64,000 nucleotides of DNA from Acidobacteriota bacterium (GCA_029781975.1 JAKOVQ010000009.1:1-64000), one strand, 5' to 3'. Numbered from the stretch's first letter, positions 32,821 to 43,207 are shown. Program-made: numbers and translations. Notes: generated by a model not told the origin, from the sequence alone.

Positions 32821-33004
32821 GCCTCGCCGCTCCGGCCGGCGCCGGCCGGCCCGAGGCGTTCTCCGGGTCGTCTCGGTGGCGCCCGTCGCCCCGGCCTGGC
32901 GGCTCCTCCCCGGGCGCGGGAGGTTCCGGGCGCCTCTCGCGCGGGGGGCCGCTCTTCGATCTGCGCCCCACAGGACGCGCCCGTGGGCGATCCCGAGTTC
33001 TTCG

Positions 33005-36000
33005 TCAGGATCTACGAGCGGCGCTCGCCCGCTCCAGGGCCGGCTCCTCGGGCTCCGTGACCCCGCCGCCGCGGGCCCGCGCGACGACGCGCCCCGCGAC
33101 GAGGTAGAAGGCGGGGACGACGAGGAGCGAGAGGAGGGTCGAGACGACGAGCCCGCCGATGACCGCGATCGCCATCGGCGCGCGGATCTCGCTGCCGGGC
33201 CCGAGGCCCAGGGCGGGGGGGATCGCCGCCATCATCGTCGCGACCGAGGTCATCAGGATCGGGCGGAGGCGGACGGGCCCCGCCTTCAGGAGCGCCTCGA
33301 GCGGGCCGAGGCCCTTGGCGCGGAGCTGGTTCGTGTAGTCGACGAGGATGATCGAGTTCTTCTTCACGATCCCCATCAGGAGGAGGAGCCCGATCATCGA
33401 GAAGACGTTGAGCGTCTTCCCCGAGAGGAGGAGCGCGAAGGCGGCCCCCGCCACCGACAGGGGGAGGATGGAGAGGACCGTGACGGGGTGGAGGAACGAG
33501 TTGAACTGCGAGGCGAGGACCATGTAGGCGACGACGATCCCGAGGACCAGGGCGAAGAGGAGGTCGCCCATCGACTCGCGGAAGGCGACGCTCGCCCCGC
33601 CGAGGACGACGCGGTAGCCCGTCGGGAGGTGCTTCCCGAGGGACTCGACCGTCCTCAGGGCGTCGGCCTGCGACTTCCCGGGGGCGACGTTGGCGAAGAT
33701 GGTGATCGCCCGCTCCCGGTCGCGCCGCGTGATGGCCTGGAGGGCCGGGACCTCCTCGGTCGTCACGAGGGACGAGAGGGGGATGAGGGCCCCCGACGCG
33801 CTCCGGAGCCTCAGGCGCGAGAGGTCCTCGGGCCGCGTCCGCTGGCTCGCGAGGAGGCGGAGCCTGACGTCGATCCGGCGGCCGCCGCTCGAGTACTTCC
33901 CGACGCGGAGCCCGCCGACCATGGCGTTGATCGCCGTGGCGACGCTCTCGACCGAGATCCCGAGGTCCGCCGCGCGGGCCCGGTCCGGGACGATCCGCAG
34001 CTCCGGCATCCCGAGCTGGTAGTCGGTGTCGACGTCGACGACGGTGCCGCTCTCCTGGAGCTTCTCGCGGAGCCGCGTCGCCTGGTCGACGAGGACGTCC
34101 CACTCGGGGCCCCGGACGGAGAACTCGACCGGGAAGCCGCGCTGCGCGGTGAAGCCGGCCTGCGAGAGGTCCTGGACGACGGCGCGGACCCCCGGGATGG
34201 CGTTGATCTCCTTGCGGAGGACCGCGGCGAAGCCGGCCTGCGAGAGGCTCCGCTGCCCCCTCGGCACCATCGTGACGAAGACGATCCCCTGGTTGACCGC
34301 CCCGCCGCCGAAGCCGCCGACGATGGCGTAGTTCCTCTCGACCTCGGGGCGCGCGTTGACGATTGCCTCGACCTTCTTGAACAGCCTGTCGGTCTCGCGG
34401 ATGTCGGAGCCGACCGCCGTCTGGATCCGGAGCATCAGCCGCCCCTGGTCCTGCGACGGGACGAACTCCGCCGGGAGCCCCTTGAGGACGACCACCGCGA
34501 CCGCCAGCAGGGCGACGGCGGCGAGGAGGACCGCGACGGGACGCCGGAGAGCGACCTCCAGGGCGCGGCCGTAGAGGGCCGCGCCCTTCGCGAACCCGCG
34601 GTCCACGAGCCCCCCGACGCCGCTGCGCGCCTCGGAGCCGGAGCGGAGGATCTGCGCGCAGCGCGCGGGGGCGAGCGTCACCGCCTCGAGGTAGGAGAGG
34701 GCGATCGCCACGCAGAGGGTCACGCCGAACTGGAGGAAGAACTTCCCGATGACCCCCTTCATGAACACCACCGGGACGAAGATCGCGATGACCGCGATCG
34801 TCGCGGAGAGGGCGGCGAACGTGATCTCCGCCGTCCCCTCCCGGGCGGCCCGCAACCGGTCCTTCCCCTCCTCGAAGTGCCGGAAGATGTTCTCCATCAC
34901 CATGATCGCGTCGTCGACGACGATCCCGACGGCGAGCCCCAGGGCCAGGAGGGTGAACGTGTTCAGCGTGAAGCCGGCGAAGTAGACGACGGCCACCGTC
35001 CCCAGGAGCGACATCGGGATCGCCAGGACGACGTTCAGCGTCGACGAGAGGGAGCCGAGGAACATCCAGCAGACGAGCCCGGTCAGGAGGACGGAGAGGA
35101 GGATCTCGAACTCGATCTCGTGGACCGACTCCTCGATGAACTGGGTGGAGTCGAAGTTGATCCCCAGCTCCATCCCCGGCGGGAGCGTCTTCTGGACCTC
35201 GGCCATCGCCGCCTTGACGCCCCGGGCCACGGCGACGGCGTTGGAGCCGCGCTGCTTCTTGATCCCGAGCCCCTGGGCCGGGAAGCCGTTCACCCGCGCG
35301 ATCCTGCGGACGTCCTCGAAGCCGTCCTCCACGAGCGCGACGTCGGAGAGGTAGACCGGCGCCCCGTCCATCTCCTTCACGACGATCCTGCGGAGGGTGG
35401 CCAGGTCGAGGGCCTCGCCCATCACGCGGACGTTCACCTCGCGTCCCTCGGTCTCGAGGCGCCCGGCGGGGAGCTCGACGTGCTCGCGGCCGAGGGCGCC
35501 GATGACGTCCTGCACCGTCAGCCCCTTGGCGTTGAGCTTGTCGGCGTCGAGCCAGATCCTCACGTTCCGGTCGAGGTAGCCGCCCATCAGGACCTCGCCG
35601 ACCCCGGGGACCGTCTGGAACCTCTCCTTCAGCCGGTAGCGCGCGTAGTCGGCGATCACCTGCTGGGGGAAGGGGCCCGACACGCCGACCCAGAGGATCG
35701 GGTTGTCCTCGGGGTTCGACTTGCTGATGATCGGCGGGTCGATGTCGCGCGGGAGCCGGCGCTGGGCCTGCGACACCTTCGTCTGGACGTCCTGGAGCGC
35801 GAGGTCGACGTTCCGGTTGATGTCGAGCTCGATGGTGATCGAGGCCTGGCCCTGCCGGGACGAGGAGGTGAGCGACTTCACCCCCTCCACCTGCATCACC
35901 GCCTCCTCGAGGGGCTCGACCACGTCGTGCTCGACGACCTCCGGCGCGGCCCCCTCCCAGGTGACCGAGACGGTGATGGTGGGGAAGTCGACGTCCGGGA

Positions 36001-36109
36001 ACTGGCTGATCCCGATCCGCGACAGCGCGACCGAGCCGAACACGATCGTGGCGGCCATGAGCATCCACGCGAAGACGGGCTTGCGGATGCAGACCTCGGT
36101 GATGTTCAC
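33005..36109 (-). CDS. RND (AcrB/MexF-type) efflux transporter
   Basis: Inner-membrane proton-driven multidrug or metabolite exporter of 1034 residues, the usual AcrB size. It begins with the typical short N-terminal helix (ITEVCIRKPVFAWMLM), has large periplasmic loops, GLAVGIVVDDAIMVMENI with the paired proton-relay aspartates, and LLMGIVKKNSIILVDY carrying the relay lysine. Hydrophobic-substrate type (HAE1), not heavy-metal type. GTG start overlapping the previous gene by 4 bp; last of a four-gene operon with the outer-membrane factor and adaptor. Substrate unknown. Confidence 0.93.
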   Translation of the reverse strand: MNITEVCIRKPVFAWMLMAATIVFGSVALSRIGISQFPDVDFPTITVSVTWEGAAPEVVEHDVVEPLEEAVMQVEGVKSLTSSSRQGQASITIELDINRNVDLALQDVQTKVSQAQRRLPRDIDPPIISKSNPEDNPILWVGVSGPFPQQVIADYARYRLKERFQTVPGVGEVLMGGYLDRNVRIWLDADKLNAKGLTVQDVIGALGREHVELPAGRLETEGREVNVRVMGEALDLATLRRIVVKEMDGAPVYLSDVALVEDGFEDVRRIARVNGFPAQGLGIKKQRGSNAVAVARGVKAAMAEVQKTLPPGMELGINFDSTQFIEESVHEIEFEILLSVLLTGLVCWMFLGSLSSTLNVVLAIPMSLLGTVAVVYFAGFTLNTFTLLALGLAVGIVVDDAIMVMENIFRHFEEGKDRLRAAREGTAEITFAALSATIAVIAIFVPVVFMKGVIGKFFLQFGVTLCVAIALSYLEAVTLAPARCAQILRSGSEARSGVGGLVDRGFAKGAALYGRALEVALRRPVAVLLAAVALLAVAVVVLKGLPAEFVPSQDQGRLMLRIQTAVGSDIRETDRLFKKVEAIVNARPEVERNYAIVGGFGGGAVNQGIVFVTMVPRGQRSLSQAGFAAVLRKEINAIPGVRAVVQDLSQAGFTAQRGFPVEFSVRGPEWDVLVDQATRLREKLQESGTVVDVDTDYQLGMPELRIVPDRARAADLGISVESVATAINAMVGGLRVGKYSSGGRRIDVRLRLLASQRTRPEDLSRLRLRSASGALIPLSSLVTTEEVPALQAITRRDRERAITIFANVAPGKSQADALRTVESLGKHLPTGYRVVLGGASVAFRESMGDLLFALVLGIVVAYMVLASQFNSFLHPVTVLSILPLSVAGAAFALLLSGKTLNVFSMIGLLLLMGIVKKNSIILVDYTNQLRAKGLGPLEALLKAGPVRLRPILMTSVATMMAAIPPALGLGPGSEIRAPMAIAVIGGLVVSTLLSLLVVPAFYLVAGRVVARARGGGVTEPEEPALERASAARRS

Positions 36110-37044
36110 GGGGCCTCGGGTCTCCCGGCGGGAGGATAAGCCCGGCGCGGGGACGGCGCGGGCGGGGGAGGGGGAGCGGCGGGGAGCGGCGAGGCGAGGA
36201 GGGCGGCGAGGTCGTAGCCGAGCCGCAGCTCGCCGCCGAGCCTCCGCGCGCGGGCGAGGAGCGTCGCCCGGGGGACCGCGCGGCGGGTGGCCACGGCCAC
36301 GACGTTCGCGTCCGCGCGGAACGCCTCGACGCGGGGGAGGACGGCGGCGAGGCGCGCGAGGAAGGGGGCGGTCGCGGCGGCGCCCTCCCCGGCCGGGAGG
36401 TTCGCGACGAGGGCGCCCCCCCCGGAGACCAGGGCCGCCGCGCGCGCGAGGAACTCCGGCGTCGCGAGCGCGGCGGGGACCTCCGGGCCGAAGCTCGCGT
36501 CGAGGACGACGAGGTCGTAGGGGGCGTTCCTCTCCTTCACGTACTCCGCGGCGTCGGCGACGTGGACCTCGAGCCCCGGCCGCGCCGGGAAGCCGAAGAG
36601 CTCCCTGGCGATCGGCGGGATCGCCGGGTCGATCTCGACCACGTCGACCCGGGCGCTCGGGTAGCGCGAGGAGAGGAGCCGCGGGAGGACGCCGACCCCC
36701 ATCCCGAGGAAGAGCATCCGGCGCGGCGGCGCGTCGAGGAACGCCAGCCCCCCCACGGCGGTCCGCATGTACGAGAGGAGGAGGCGGTCCGGGTCGTCGA
36801 GCGAGACGGCGCCCTGGACGTAGCCGCAGGAGTCGGTGCAGAGGAAGCGGACCCTCTCCTGGGCGTCCTCGACGACCCGCAGGTCCTGGAACGGCGTCGT
36901 CCGCGAGAGGAGCGTGACCCGTCCCTCGGGCGCGGCGGCCGGGGTCCCGTCCCTCCGCGGGGCCGCGGCGCCGGGAGCTCCGGCGGCGCCCGGGAGGGGG
37001 ACGGCGAGGAGGACGGCCAGGACGGCGCTCGGAGCGAGGGTCAC
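36106..37044 (-). CDS. spermidine synthase-like methyltransferase-fold protein in the efflux operon
   Basis: A 312-residue Rossmann-fold protein of the spermine/spermidine synthase superfamily. MLFLGMGVGVLPRLL is the nucleotide loop, VDVVEIDPAI carries the acidic residue at the end of strand 2, and DLVVLDASFGPEVP the next strand. The first ~28 residues (LAPSAVLAVLLAVPLPGAAGAP) look like a signal peptide, so it may be exported or anchored, unlike true SpeE. Its start and stop overlap the adaptor and RND genes by 4 bp each, so it is tightly coupled to efflux. The C-terminus is Pro-rich. Whether it makes a polyamine is uncertain; key substrate residues cannot be confirmed by eye. Confidence 0.75.
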   Translation of the reverse strand: MTLAPSAVLAVLLAVPLPGAAGAPGAAAPRRDGTPAAAPEGRVTLLSRTTPFQDLRVVEDAQERVRFLCTDSCGYVQGAVSLDDPDRLLLSYMRTAVGGLAFLDAPPRRMLFLGMGVGVLPRLLSSRYPSARVDVVEIDPAIPPIARELFGFPARPGLEVHVADAAEYVKERNAPYDLVVLDASFGPEVPAALATPEFLARAAALVSGGGALVANLPAGEGAAATAPFLARLAAVLPRVEAFRADANVVAVATRRAVPRATLLARARRLGGELRLGYDLAALLASPLPAAPPPPPAPSPRRAYPPAGRPEAP

Positions 37045-38201
37045 GCGCCCGCGGGCCCCGGTGTCGCCGCGACGGACGGGGCGTCTTCCTTCTCGACCTT
37101 CACCTTGAATCCGTCGCGCAGCGCCTCGGCGCCGCGGACGACGAGCTTCTCGCCGAGGGCGAGCCCCTTCCGGACCTCGACGAACCCGTCCGCGGTCCTC
37201 AGGCCCAGCGTGAGGACCCGCTCGCGCGCCGTGTCGCCCCCCTCCACGACGAACGCGAGGAAGCCCCGCTCGGAAGGGCGGACCGCCGTCTGCGGGACGA
37301 CCGCGGCGTGCGCCGTCCCCCCGACCGGGACCGTCACCTCGGCGAAGGCGCCGGGCTTCAGGATCGCGCGGCGCGGGTCGTCGATCTCGGCGGTCACCGC
37401 GACCATCCGCGTCGCGGCGTCGGCCGAGCCCGCGACGTGCGTCAGCCGCGCGGTGAACGACCCGGCCTCACCCGCAACCGTGAAGCGGGCCTCGCGCCCC
37501 GTCCCGAGCCCCCGGGCCTCGGGGGCCGGGACCTGGAACCGGAGGAGGAGCGGGTCGCGGCGGACGAGCGTCGCCAGGACCGTGCCGGGCTGGACGTACT
37601 GGCCGGTCTGGACGGTCCGGGTCTCGATCCGCCCGCCGACCGGGGCCCTCACGAAGGCGTCCCTCAGGTTCAGCTCGGCCTGGTCGAGGGCGGACCTCGC
37701 CTGGCCCACGTCCGCCGCGGCCGTCTGGACGCGGGTGCGAAAGGTCGTGATCTCCTCGCCGGGGATGAGGCCCGGGTTCTTCCGGTCCGCGGCCTCGCGC
37801 CGCGCCAGCCCCGCCTCGGCGTCCGCCTTCGCCGCCCGGGCCTTCTCCCAGGTGGCGCGCGCGAAGTCGACGGCGAGCTGGAAGCGCTGAGGCTCGATCT
37901 CCACGAGCTTCCTCTCCTTCTCCACCTCCTCCCCCTCGGCGAAGAGGACGCGCTCGACGACGCCGGAGACGCGCGCCGTCACCTGCACCTTCTCGAAGGC
38001 CTCCACCGAGCCGACGGCGGTGACGGCGTACTCGACCGGCCGCGACGCGACGGGGGCCACCTCGACGGGGAAGACGATGGCCCCCTTGCCGCCCGGGCCG
38101 CCGGGACCCGCCTTCTTGGCGTCGTTCCCTCCGCACGACGCGAGGAGGAGCCCGACGACGGCGGGGGCGAGGAGGAGTCGGGCGGCGGCGGGTCGCGTCA
38201 C
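37041..38201 (-). CDS. RND efflux periplasmic adaptor (HlyD/AcrA family) lipoprotein
   Basis: Membrane-fusion protein of 386 residues linking the RND pump to the outer-membrane channel. The N-terminus ends in LLASC, a clear lipobox, giving a lipoprotein anchored in the inner membrane. Then come the lipoyl half-motif VQVTARVSGVVERVLFAEGE, a helical hairpin (about 85-155), the second lipoyl half (FVRAPVGGRIETRTVQTGQYV) and the beta-barrel and membrane-proximal domains. The GTG start overlaps the tolC-like stop by 4 bp. Confidence 0.92.
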   Translation of the reverse strand: MTRPAAARLLLAPAVVGLLLASCGGNDAKKAGPGGPGGKGAIVFPVEVAPVASRPVEYAVTAVGSVEAFEKVQVTARVSGVVERVLFAEGEEVEKERKLVEIEPQRFQLAVDFARATWEKARAAKADAEAGLARREAADRKNPGLIPGEEITTFRTRVQTAAADVGQARSALDQAELNLRDAFVRAPVGGRIETRTVQTGQYVQPGTVLATLVRRDPLLLRFQVPAPEARGLGTGREARFTVAGEAGSFTARLTHVAGSADAATRMVAVTAEIDDPRRAILKPGAFAEVTVPVGGTAHAAVVPQTAVRPSERGFLAFVVEGGDTARERVLTLGLRTADGFVEVRKGLALGEKLVVRGAEALRDGFKVKVEKEDAPSVAATPGPAGA

Positions 38202-39544
38202 GGGGTCGGCTCCTTTCCGAGCGGGTCGAGGCCGCGGGCGGCCCTCAGGTCGACGACGGCCAGCGCGAGGCCGAGCCGCTCGCGGACGAGGGCGACGTCC
38301 GCCTCGAAGAGCCGCTGGTTCGCGTCGGCCACGGCGAAGGCCGTGGAGAGCCCCTCGCGGTAGAGGGTCGTGGTCTCCGCGGCGTTCTTCCGGGCGGCCT
38401 CGAGAGCGACGTTCGCCTGCTGGACCGCCGCCCGGGCGTTGCCGAGGGACGCGAGGGCGGTCCGCACGTCCAGCTCCACGGCGCGGGCCTGCGCCTTCGC
38501 GTCGAGCGAGGCGGCGCGCGCGAGGGCCTCGCGCTCGGCCTTGTCCGCGAAGCGGATCCCGCTGTCGAAGATCGACCAGGTGAGGTCGAGGCCCCACGTC
38601 CAGGACGTCTGCCGTCCGGCGGGGCCGAGGTCGTTCGTGAACCCGTAGTCGGCCCGCGCGGTGACGGACGGGTAGAACCGGCTCATCGGCTCCTGCGCGG
38701 CGAACCGGAGCGCCTCGGCCCGTTTCACCTTCGCGGCGACGTCGAGCCTCCGTCCGCGCGCCTCGTCCACGAGCGCGTCGGCGGCGGGCGCCCCGGCCTC
38801 CGCCTCGGCCAGGAGCTCTCGCGGCGGCGCCAGGTCGCCGGAGAGCGGGGCGTTCAGGAGGTTCGAGAGGGCGAGGAGGGCGGTCTCCACGTCGTTGCGC
38901 GCCCTCACCTTCTCCCGGTCGGCCGTGGCCTGCTCCAGCGCCGCGCGGGTGACGTCGTTCGAGCCGACGATCTGCGCCTCGAACCGCGCCCGGGCGTCGG
39001 CGAGGCTCTCGGCCGCGAGCTGGGCCCGGCGGTCGGCGGCGGCGGCGGCCTGCTCGAGGGCGAGGGTCTGGAGGAAGGCGGTCGCCGCGTCGCGGGCCAC
39101 CGAGCGGCGGTCCTCCGAAGCCTCGAGCCGGGCCGCGTCGCGGTCGCTCCGGGCCGCGCGGTAGAGCGGGAGGGCACGGGCGTCGAACAGGACCTGCCGG
39201 GCGGTCGCGGACGCCGTGAGGACGTCGAGCCGCTGGGGGGAGAGGTCGGAGTCGGAGAGGCCCGAGACGACGGTGGAGGCCCGTCGGACGTAGCTGCCCT
39301 TCGCCGAGAGGTCGGGGAAGAAGAAGGCCTTCGCCTTCGAGACGCGCGCCTCGGCCGCCGCGAGGCGCTCGCCCGAGGCGAGGGCCCGCTCGTTTCGCGT
39401 CACGGCGAGACGGACCGCCTCGTCGAGCGTGAGCGGGACGTCCGCCGCGGGAGCCGCCGGGGAGAGGAGAGAGGGCGCGAGCAAGACGAGGGGCGCGACG
39501 GCGAGCCGCGCCCCTCTCGGGGATCTCCACATGCCGGAGCTCAT
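38198..39544 (-). CDS. TolC-family outer-membrane efflux protein
   Basis: Outer-membrane channel of the tripartite pump, about 448 residues. A signal peptide (ending PAAPAAD) is followed by [14 protein letters not shown], the standard TolC repeat start, long heptad helices rich in Ala/Glu/Arg, and a second repeat ([16 protein letters not shown], then [22 protein letters not shown]). ATG codons at 39544 and 39532 are both plausible. It is the first gene of the operon, divergent from the PPDK gene, with 116 bp between them. Confidence 0.92.
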   Translation of the reverse strand: MSSGMWRSPRGARLAVAPLVLLAPSLLSPAAPAADVPLTLDEAVRLAVTRNERALASGERLAAAEARVSKAKAFFFPDLSAKGSYVRRASTVVSGLSDSDLSPQRLDVLTASATARQVLFDARALPLYRAARSDRDAARLEASEDRRSVARDAATAFLQTLALEQAAAAADRRAQLAAESLADARARFEAQIVGSNDVTRAALEQATADREKVRARNDVETALLALSNLLNAPLSGDLAPPRELLAEAEAGAPAADALVDEARGRRLDVAAKVKRAEALRFAAQEPMSRFYPSVTARADYGFTNDLGPAGRQTSWTWGLDLTWSIFDSGIRFADKAEREALARAASLDAKAQARAVELDVRTALASLGNARAAVQQANVALEAARKNAAETTTLYREGLSTAFAVADANQRLFEADVALVRERLGLALAVVDLRAARGLDPLGKEPTP

Positions 39545-39660
39545 CTTACCGGACGGGCGTTCGGCTGCCGGGCGCGGACACCGCCCCGGCGTTAAGATCG
39601 GCGAGGTTTGGACCTCTCTTCCACCCATTCCGCGACACGTCGCAGACACGGAGGCACTCG

Positions 39661-42600
39661 ATGAGCAGGACAGCCGTCCCGAGATCGGCCGGGACGACCT
39701 CGGCGAAGTACGTCTACTCCTTCGGCGGCGGCTCCGCCGAAGGGAACGGCAGCCAGAAGGACCTCCTCGGCGGCAAGGGAGCGAACCTCGCCGAGATGGC
39801 GCGGATCGGGCTCCCCGTCCCGCCCGGCTTCACGATCACCACCGAGGTCTGCACCTGGTTCTACGCCCACGGCAGGAGCTACCCGAAGGGGCTCGAGAAG
39901 GACGTGGCGGCGCACCTCGCCCGCGTGGAGAAGCAGCTCGGGAAGCGGTTCGGCGACCCGAAGGACCCGCTCCTCGTCTCCGTCCGCTCCGGGGCGCGCG
40001 CCTCGATGCCCGGGATGATGGACACGATTCTCAACCTCGGCCTGAACGACGTGACGGTCGAGGGGCTCGCGGCCGCGTCCGGCAACCCGCGCTTCGCGTG
40101 GGACTGCTACCGGCGGTTCGTGGCGATGTACGGCGACGTGGTCCTCGAGCTCAAGCCGGTCGGCAAGCACGAGCGCGACCCGTTCGAGGTGATCCTCGAG
40201 GCTACGAAGGGGCGCTACGGCGTCCACCTCGACACTGAGCTCCCCGTCGAGGCGCTCAAGGAGCTCGTCGCCGCGTTCAAGTCGGCGATCCGGGAGAAGA
40301 CCGGGCACGTCTTCCCCGAGGACCCGACGGCCCAGCTCTGGGGGGCCATCGGAGCCGTCTTCGGCTCGTGGATGAACGAGAGGGCCATCGTCTACCGCCA
40401 GCTCAACGGGATCCCGGAGAGCTGGGGGACCGCGGTCAACGTCCAGTCGATGGTCTTCGGCAACCTCGGGGACGACTGCGGCACCGGCGTCGCCTTCACC
40501 CGGGACCCCGCCACGGGCGAGAACGTCTTCTACGGCGAGTACCTGATCAACGCCCAGGGCGAGGACGTCGTCGCCGGCATCCGGACCCCGCAGAAGATCG
40601 CCACCCTCGGCAAGGCGATGCCGAACGTCTACGCGCAGCTCCTCGAGATCCGCCAGGCGCTCGAGAGGCACTACCGCGACATGCAGGACGTCGAGTTCAC
40701 GGTGGAGCGCGGGCGCCTCTTCATGCTCCAGACGCGGACCGGCAAGCGGACCGGCTTCGCCGAGGTCCGGATCGCCGTCGAGATGCAGCGCGAGAAGCTG
40801 ATCACCCCGGAGGAGGCGGTCCTGAGGGTCAATCCCGACTCCCTCAACCAGCTCCTCCGGCCCATCTTCGACCCGGTCGCCAAGCGGGCCGCGGTGGAGG
40901 AGGGGCACCTCCTGGCGAAGGGGCTCAACGCGGGCCCGGGCGCGGCCAGCGGCCGCGTCGTCTTCTCGGCGCAGGACGCGTTCGAGTGGGCGAGGCGGGG
41001 CGAGAAGGTGCTCCTCGTGAGGGAGGAGACGAGCCCCGAGGACATCAAGGGGATGAACGCCGCCGAGGGGATCCTCACCGCCCGCGGAGGGATGACCTCC
41101 CACGCGGCGCTCGTCGCGCGCCAGATGGGCAAGGTCTGCGTGGTCGGCTGCGAGGCGCTGAGGGTCGACTACGCCGAGCGCTGCATGACCGTCAGGGGTG
41201 ACGCGAAGAACCGCGTCGTGATGGAAGGGGACTGGGTGTCGATCGACGGCTCGACGGGCGAGGTCCTCGAGGGGCGGATCGCCACCCGGCCCTCCGAGGT
41301 CCTCCAGGTCGTCCTCGAGAAGAGCCTCGCCCCCGAGGCGAGCCCGGTCTACACCCTCTACGCCACCCTCATGGGCTGGGCCGACAAGGTGAGGCGCCTG
41401 AAGGTCCGCGCGAACGCCGACCAGCCCGACCAGGCGTCCAACGCCGTCGCCTTCGGCGCCGAGGGGATCGGCCTCTGCCGGACCGAGCACATGTTCTTCG
41501 GCGGCGACCGGATCACGGCCGTCCGCGAGATGATCCTCGGCGACTCGGTCGAGGCGCGGGAGAAGGCGCTCGCCAAGCTCCTCCCGATGCAGAGGGGGGA
41601 CTTCGAGGGGGTCTTCCGCGCGATGGGCCCGCGCCCGGTGACGATCCGGACGATCGACCCGCCCCTCCACGAGTTCCTGCCGCACACGGCCGACGAGCAG
41701 GCGGCCGTCGCCCAGACGCTCGGCGTCTCGCCCGCGGCCGTCGCCCAGAAGGTGAACGAGCTCCACGAGATGAACCCGATGCTCGGCCACCGCGGGTGCC
41801 GCCTCGGGATCGTCTACCCCGAGATCACGCGGATGCAGGCGCGGGCCATCCTCGAGGCGGCCTGCAACGTGAAGAAGGACGGGGTCGACGTGAAGCCGGA
41901 GATCATGATCCCGCTCGTCGGCCACGTGAACGAGCTGAAGGACCAGGAGAAGGTCGTCCGCGAGACCGCCAGGGACGTCTTCGCCAGGGCCGGCATCACG
42001 GTCGACTACCTCGTCGGGACGATGATCGAGCTCCCGCGCGCCGCCCTGACCGCCGACGAGATCGCCGTGGTGGCCGAGTTCTTCAGCTACGGAACCAACG
42101 ACCTGACGCAGACGACCTTCGGCCTCTCCCGCGACGACGCCGGGAAGTTCCTCCCCGAGTACGTCCGGCGCGAGATCCTCCCGGCCGACCCCTTCGAGAA
42201 GCTCGACCAGACCGGCGTCGGGAAGCTCGTGAAGATGGGCGTGGAGCTGGGGCGGAGCACGCGGCGCGGCCTGAAGGTCGGCATCTGCGGCGAGCACGGC
42301 GGCGAGCCGTCGTCGGTGGAGTTCTGCCACCGGACGAACCTCGACTACGTCAGCTGCTCCCCGTTCCGGATCCCGATCGCCCGCCTCGCCGCCGGACAGG
42401 CGGCCGTCCGCGGCGGCGCGACGATCTCCGGCCGCCCCGCGAAGCCGGCGGCGAAGGGAGCGGCCAGCGCCCCGTCGACGGCCAAGCCGGTCGCGAAGCC
42501 GAAGCCCGTGCATGAGTCGAAGACGGCGCCGAAGAAGGCCTCGAAGCCCGCGAAGAAGGCCGTGAAGAAGGTGGCGAAGAAGGTCGCGAAGGCCGCGAGC

Positions 42601-42693
42601 CCCGCCCCTCGGGCCAGGGGACCCCTCGCGCGCAGGCCCGCCTCCGGGCGGAAGGCCGCGGCGAAGGCTCCCGCGAGGAAGGGAAGGAAGTAG
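39661..42693 (+). CDS. ppdK: pyruvate, phosphate dikinase with a histone-H1-like C-terminal tail
   Basis: Interconverts pyruvate, ATP and Pi with PEP, AMP and PPi. It has [14 protein letters not shown] (ATP-grasp start), [17 protein letters not shown], the phospho-carrier H481 in [12 protein letters not shown], and the PEP-binding barrel with [16 protein letters not shown] and [10 protein letters not shown]. The enzyme core ends near residue 924, as in other PPDKs; a further 86 residues made almost only of Lys, Ala, Pro and Arg follow in the same frame. The ATG follows GGAGGCACTCG. It is monocistronic, ended by a perfect 34-bp palindrome. Likely links glycolysis/gluconeogenesis to the PEP carboxylase fusion at 51 kb. 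Confidence 0.95.
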   Translation: MSRTAVPRSAGTTSAKYVYSFGGGSAEGNGSQKDLLGGKGANLAEMARIGLPVPPGFTITTEVCTWFYAHGRSYPKGLEKDVAAHLARVEKQLGKRFGDPKDPLLVSVRSGARASMPGMMDTILNLGLNDVTVEGLAAASGNPRFAWDCYRRFVAMYGDVVLELKPVGKHERDPFEVILEATKGRYGVHLDTELPVEALKELVAAFKSAIREKTGHVFPEDPTAQLWGAIGAVFGSWMNERAIVYRQLNGIPESWGTAVNVQSMVFGNLGDDCGTGVAFTRDPATGENVFYGEYLINAQGEDVVAGIRTPQKIATLGKAMPNVYAQLLEIRQALERHYRDMQDVEFTVERGRLFMLQTRTGKRTGFAEVRIAVEMQREKLITPEEAVLRVNPDSLNQLLRPIFDPVAKRAAVEEGHLLAKGLNAGPGAASGRVVFSAQDAFEWARRGEKVLLVREETSPEDIKGMNAAEGILTARGGMTSHAALVARQMGKVCVVGCEALRVDYAERCMTVRGDAKNRVVMEGDWVSIDGSTGEVLEGRIATRPSEVLQVVLEKSLAPEASPVYTLYATLMGWADKVRRLKVRANADQPDQASNAVAFGAEGIGLCRTEHMFFGGDRITAVREMILGDSVEAREKALAKLLPMQRGDFEGVFRAMGPRPVTIRTIDPPLHEFLPHTADEQAAVAQTLGVSPAAVAQKVNELHEMNPMLGHRGCRLGIVYPEITRMQARAILEAACNVKKDGVDVKPEIMIPLVGHVNELKDQEKVVRETARDVFARAGITVDYLVGTMIELPRAALTADEIAVVAEFFSYGTNDLTQTTFGLSRDDAGKFLPEYVRREILPADPFEKLDQTGVGKLVKMGVELGRSTRRGLKVGICGEHGGEPSSVEFCHRTNLDYVSCSPFRIPIARLAAGQAAVRGGATISGRPAKPAAKGAASAPSTAKPVAKPKPVHESKTAPKKASKPAKKAVKKVAKKVAKAASPAPRARGPLARRPASGRKAAAKAPARKGRK
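42433..42690 (+). other. Lys/Ala/Pro-rich H1-like tail within ppdK
   Basis: Codes for residues 925-1010 of the dikinase. It contains repeated KKA/KKV and AKP units ([16 protein letters not shown], then [15 protein letters not shown]), like eukaryotic histone H1 tails and AlgP/HctB-type bacterial proteins. The reading frame is open throughout and the tail ends just before the terminator, so it is part of the gene, not a read-through. Confidence 0.85.
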
Positions 42694-42698
42694 CTCCC

Positions 42699-42732
42699 GT
42701 GCGCGGGGCCGGCTCGAGCCGGCCCCGCGCAC
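42699..42732 (+). terminator. perfect 34-bp palindrome after ppdK
   Basis: GTGCGCGGGGCCGGCT followed directly by CG and the exact complement, five bases after the ppdK stop. It can form a 16-bp stem; there is no T-run, so it may act mainly as an mRNA 3'-stabilising hairpin or a two-way terminator. Confidence 0.6.
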
Positions 42733-42807
42733 GCCCTCCGGGGCGCCTCCCGGACGAGGATTCGCGCTGGGACGCCGGGTAGCTCTTGCCGCTTCGTCGT
42801 AGCTTTT

Positions 42808-42836
42808 TCACCGGCCGCGCCAAGCGCGGCCGGTGA
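42808..42836. terminator. 13-bp hairpin between convergent genes
   Basis: TCACCGGCCGCGC, loop CAA, and its exact complement, two bases beyond the stop of the minus-strand small secreted protein gene. A T-run lies on the plus-strand 5' side only, so termination strength on the minus strand is uncertain. Confidence 0.5.
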
Positions 42837-42838
42837 CG

Positions 42839-43207
42839 TCAGCGCGGAAGACGTCTCCTCGCCGGCGTGCTGCCGTGAAGCACCGTGACGGTGAGCGTCC
42901 GGTTCCCCCGGGCGTCCCGCCCCTCGACCACCCTCACCTCCGCTCCGACCGCGAGGCGGTTGTCGAGGCTGGCGAGGAGCGACCTGTCGTCGAGCCAGTA
43001 CGTGCAGGCGGTCCTCTCGTGGGTCGTGACGGTCAGGACCTTGCCTTCGGTGAACTCCGTGACGGTCCCCTCGACGGCCTTCGAGGGAGCGGCCCTTCGA
43101 GCCCCAACCTTCGCGGGCCCCGCGCGGTCCGCGGCCGTGGCGTCCGGCGCGACCCCGCAGAGGGCGATCCCCGAGACGAGGGCGGCGGCGGAAACGAGCA
43201 CTCTCAT
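42839..43207 (-). CDS. small secreted hypothetical protein (122 aa)
   Basis: Not recognised by name. It has a signal peptide (MRVLVSAAALVSGIAL, cleavage near TAAD), a basic stretch and then a compact beta-rich domain (EGTVTEFTEGKVLTVTT, AVGAEVRVVEGRDARGNRTLTVTVL) that looks like a small OB-fold or DUF5666-like barrel. The ATG at 43207 follows GAGGTGACAGG; the longer frame adds a non-credible leader. Acts outside the cytoplasm; role unknown. Confidence 0.7.
   Translation of the reverse strand: MRVLVSAAALVSGIALCGVAPDATAADRAGPAKVGARRAAPSKAVEGTVTEFTEGKVLTVTTHERTACTYWLDDRSLLASLDNRLAVGAEVRVVEGRDARGNRTLTVTVLHGSTPARRRLPR

Noticed and set aside
32821-33004. Possible small gene between the basic-tailed protein and the RND gene
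   Set aside because: No frame has a credible start, ribosome site and protein-like composition; the stretch holds only GC-rich palindromic sequence.
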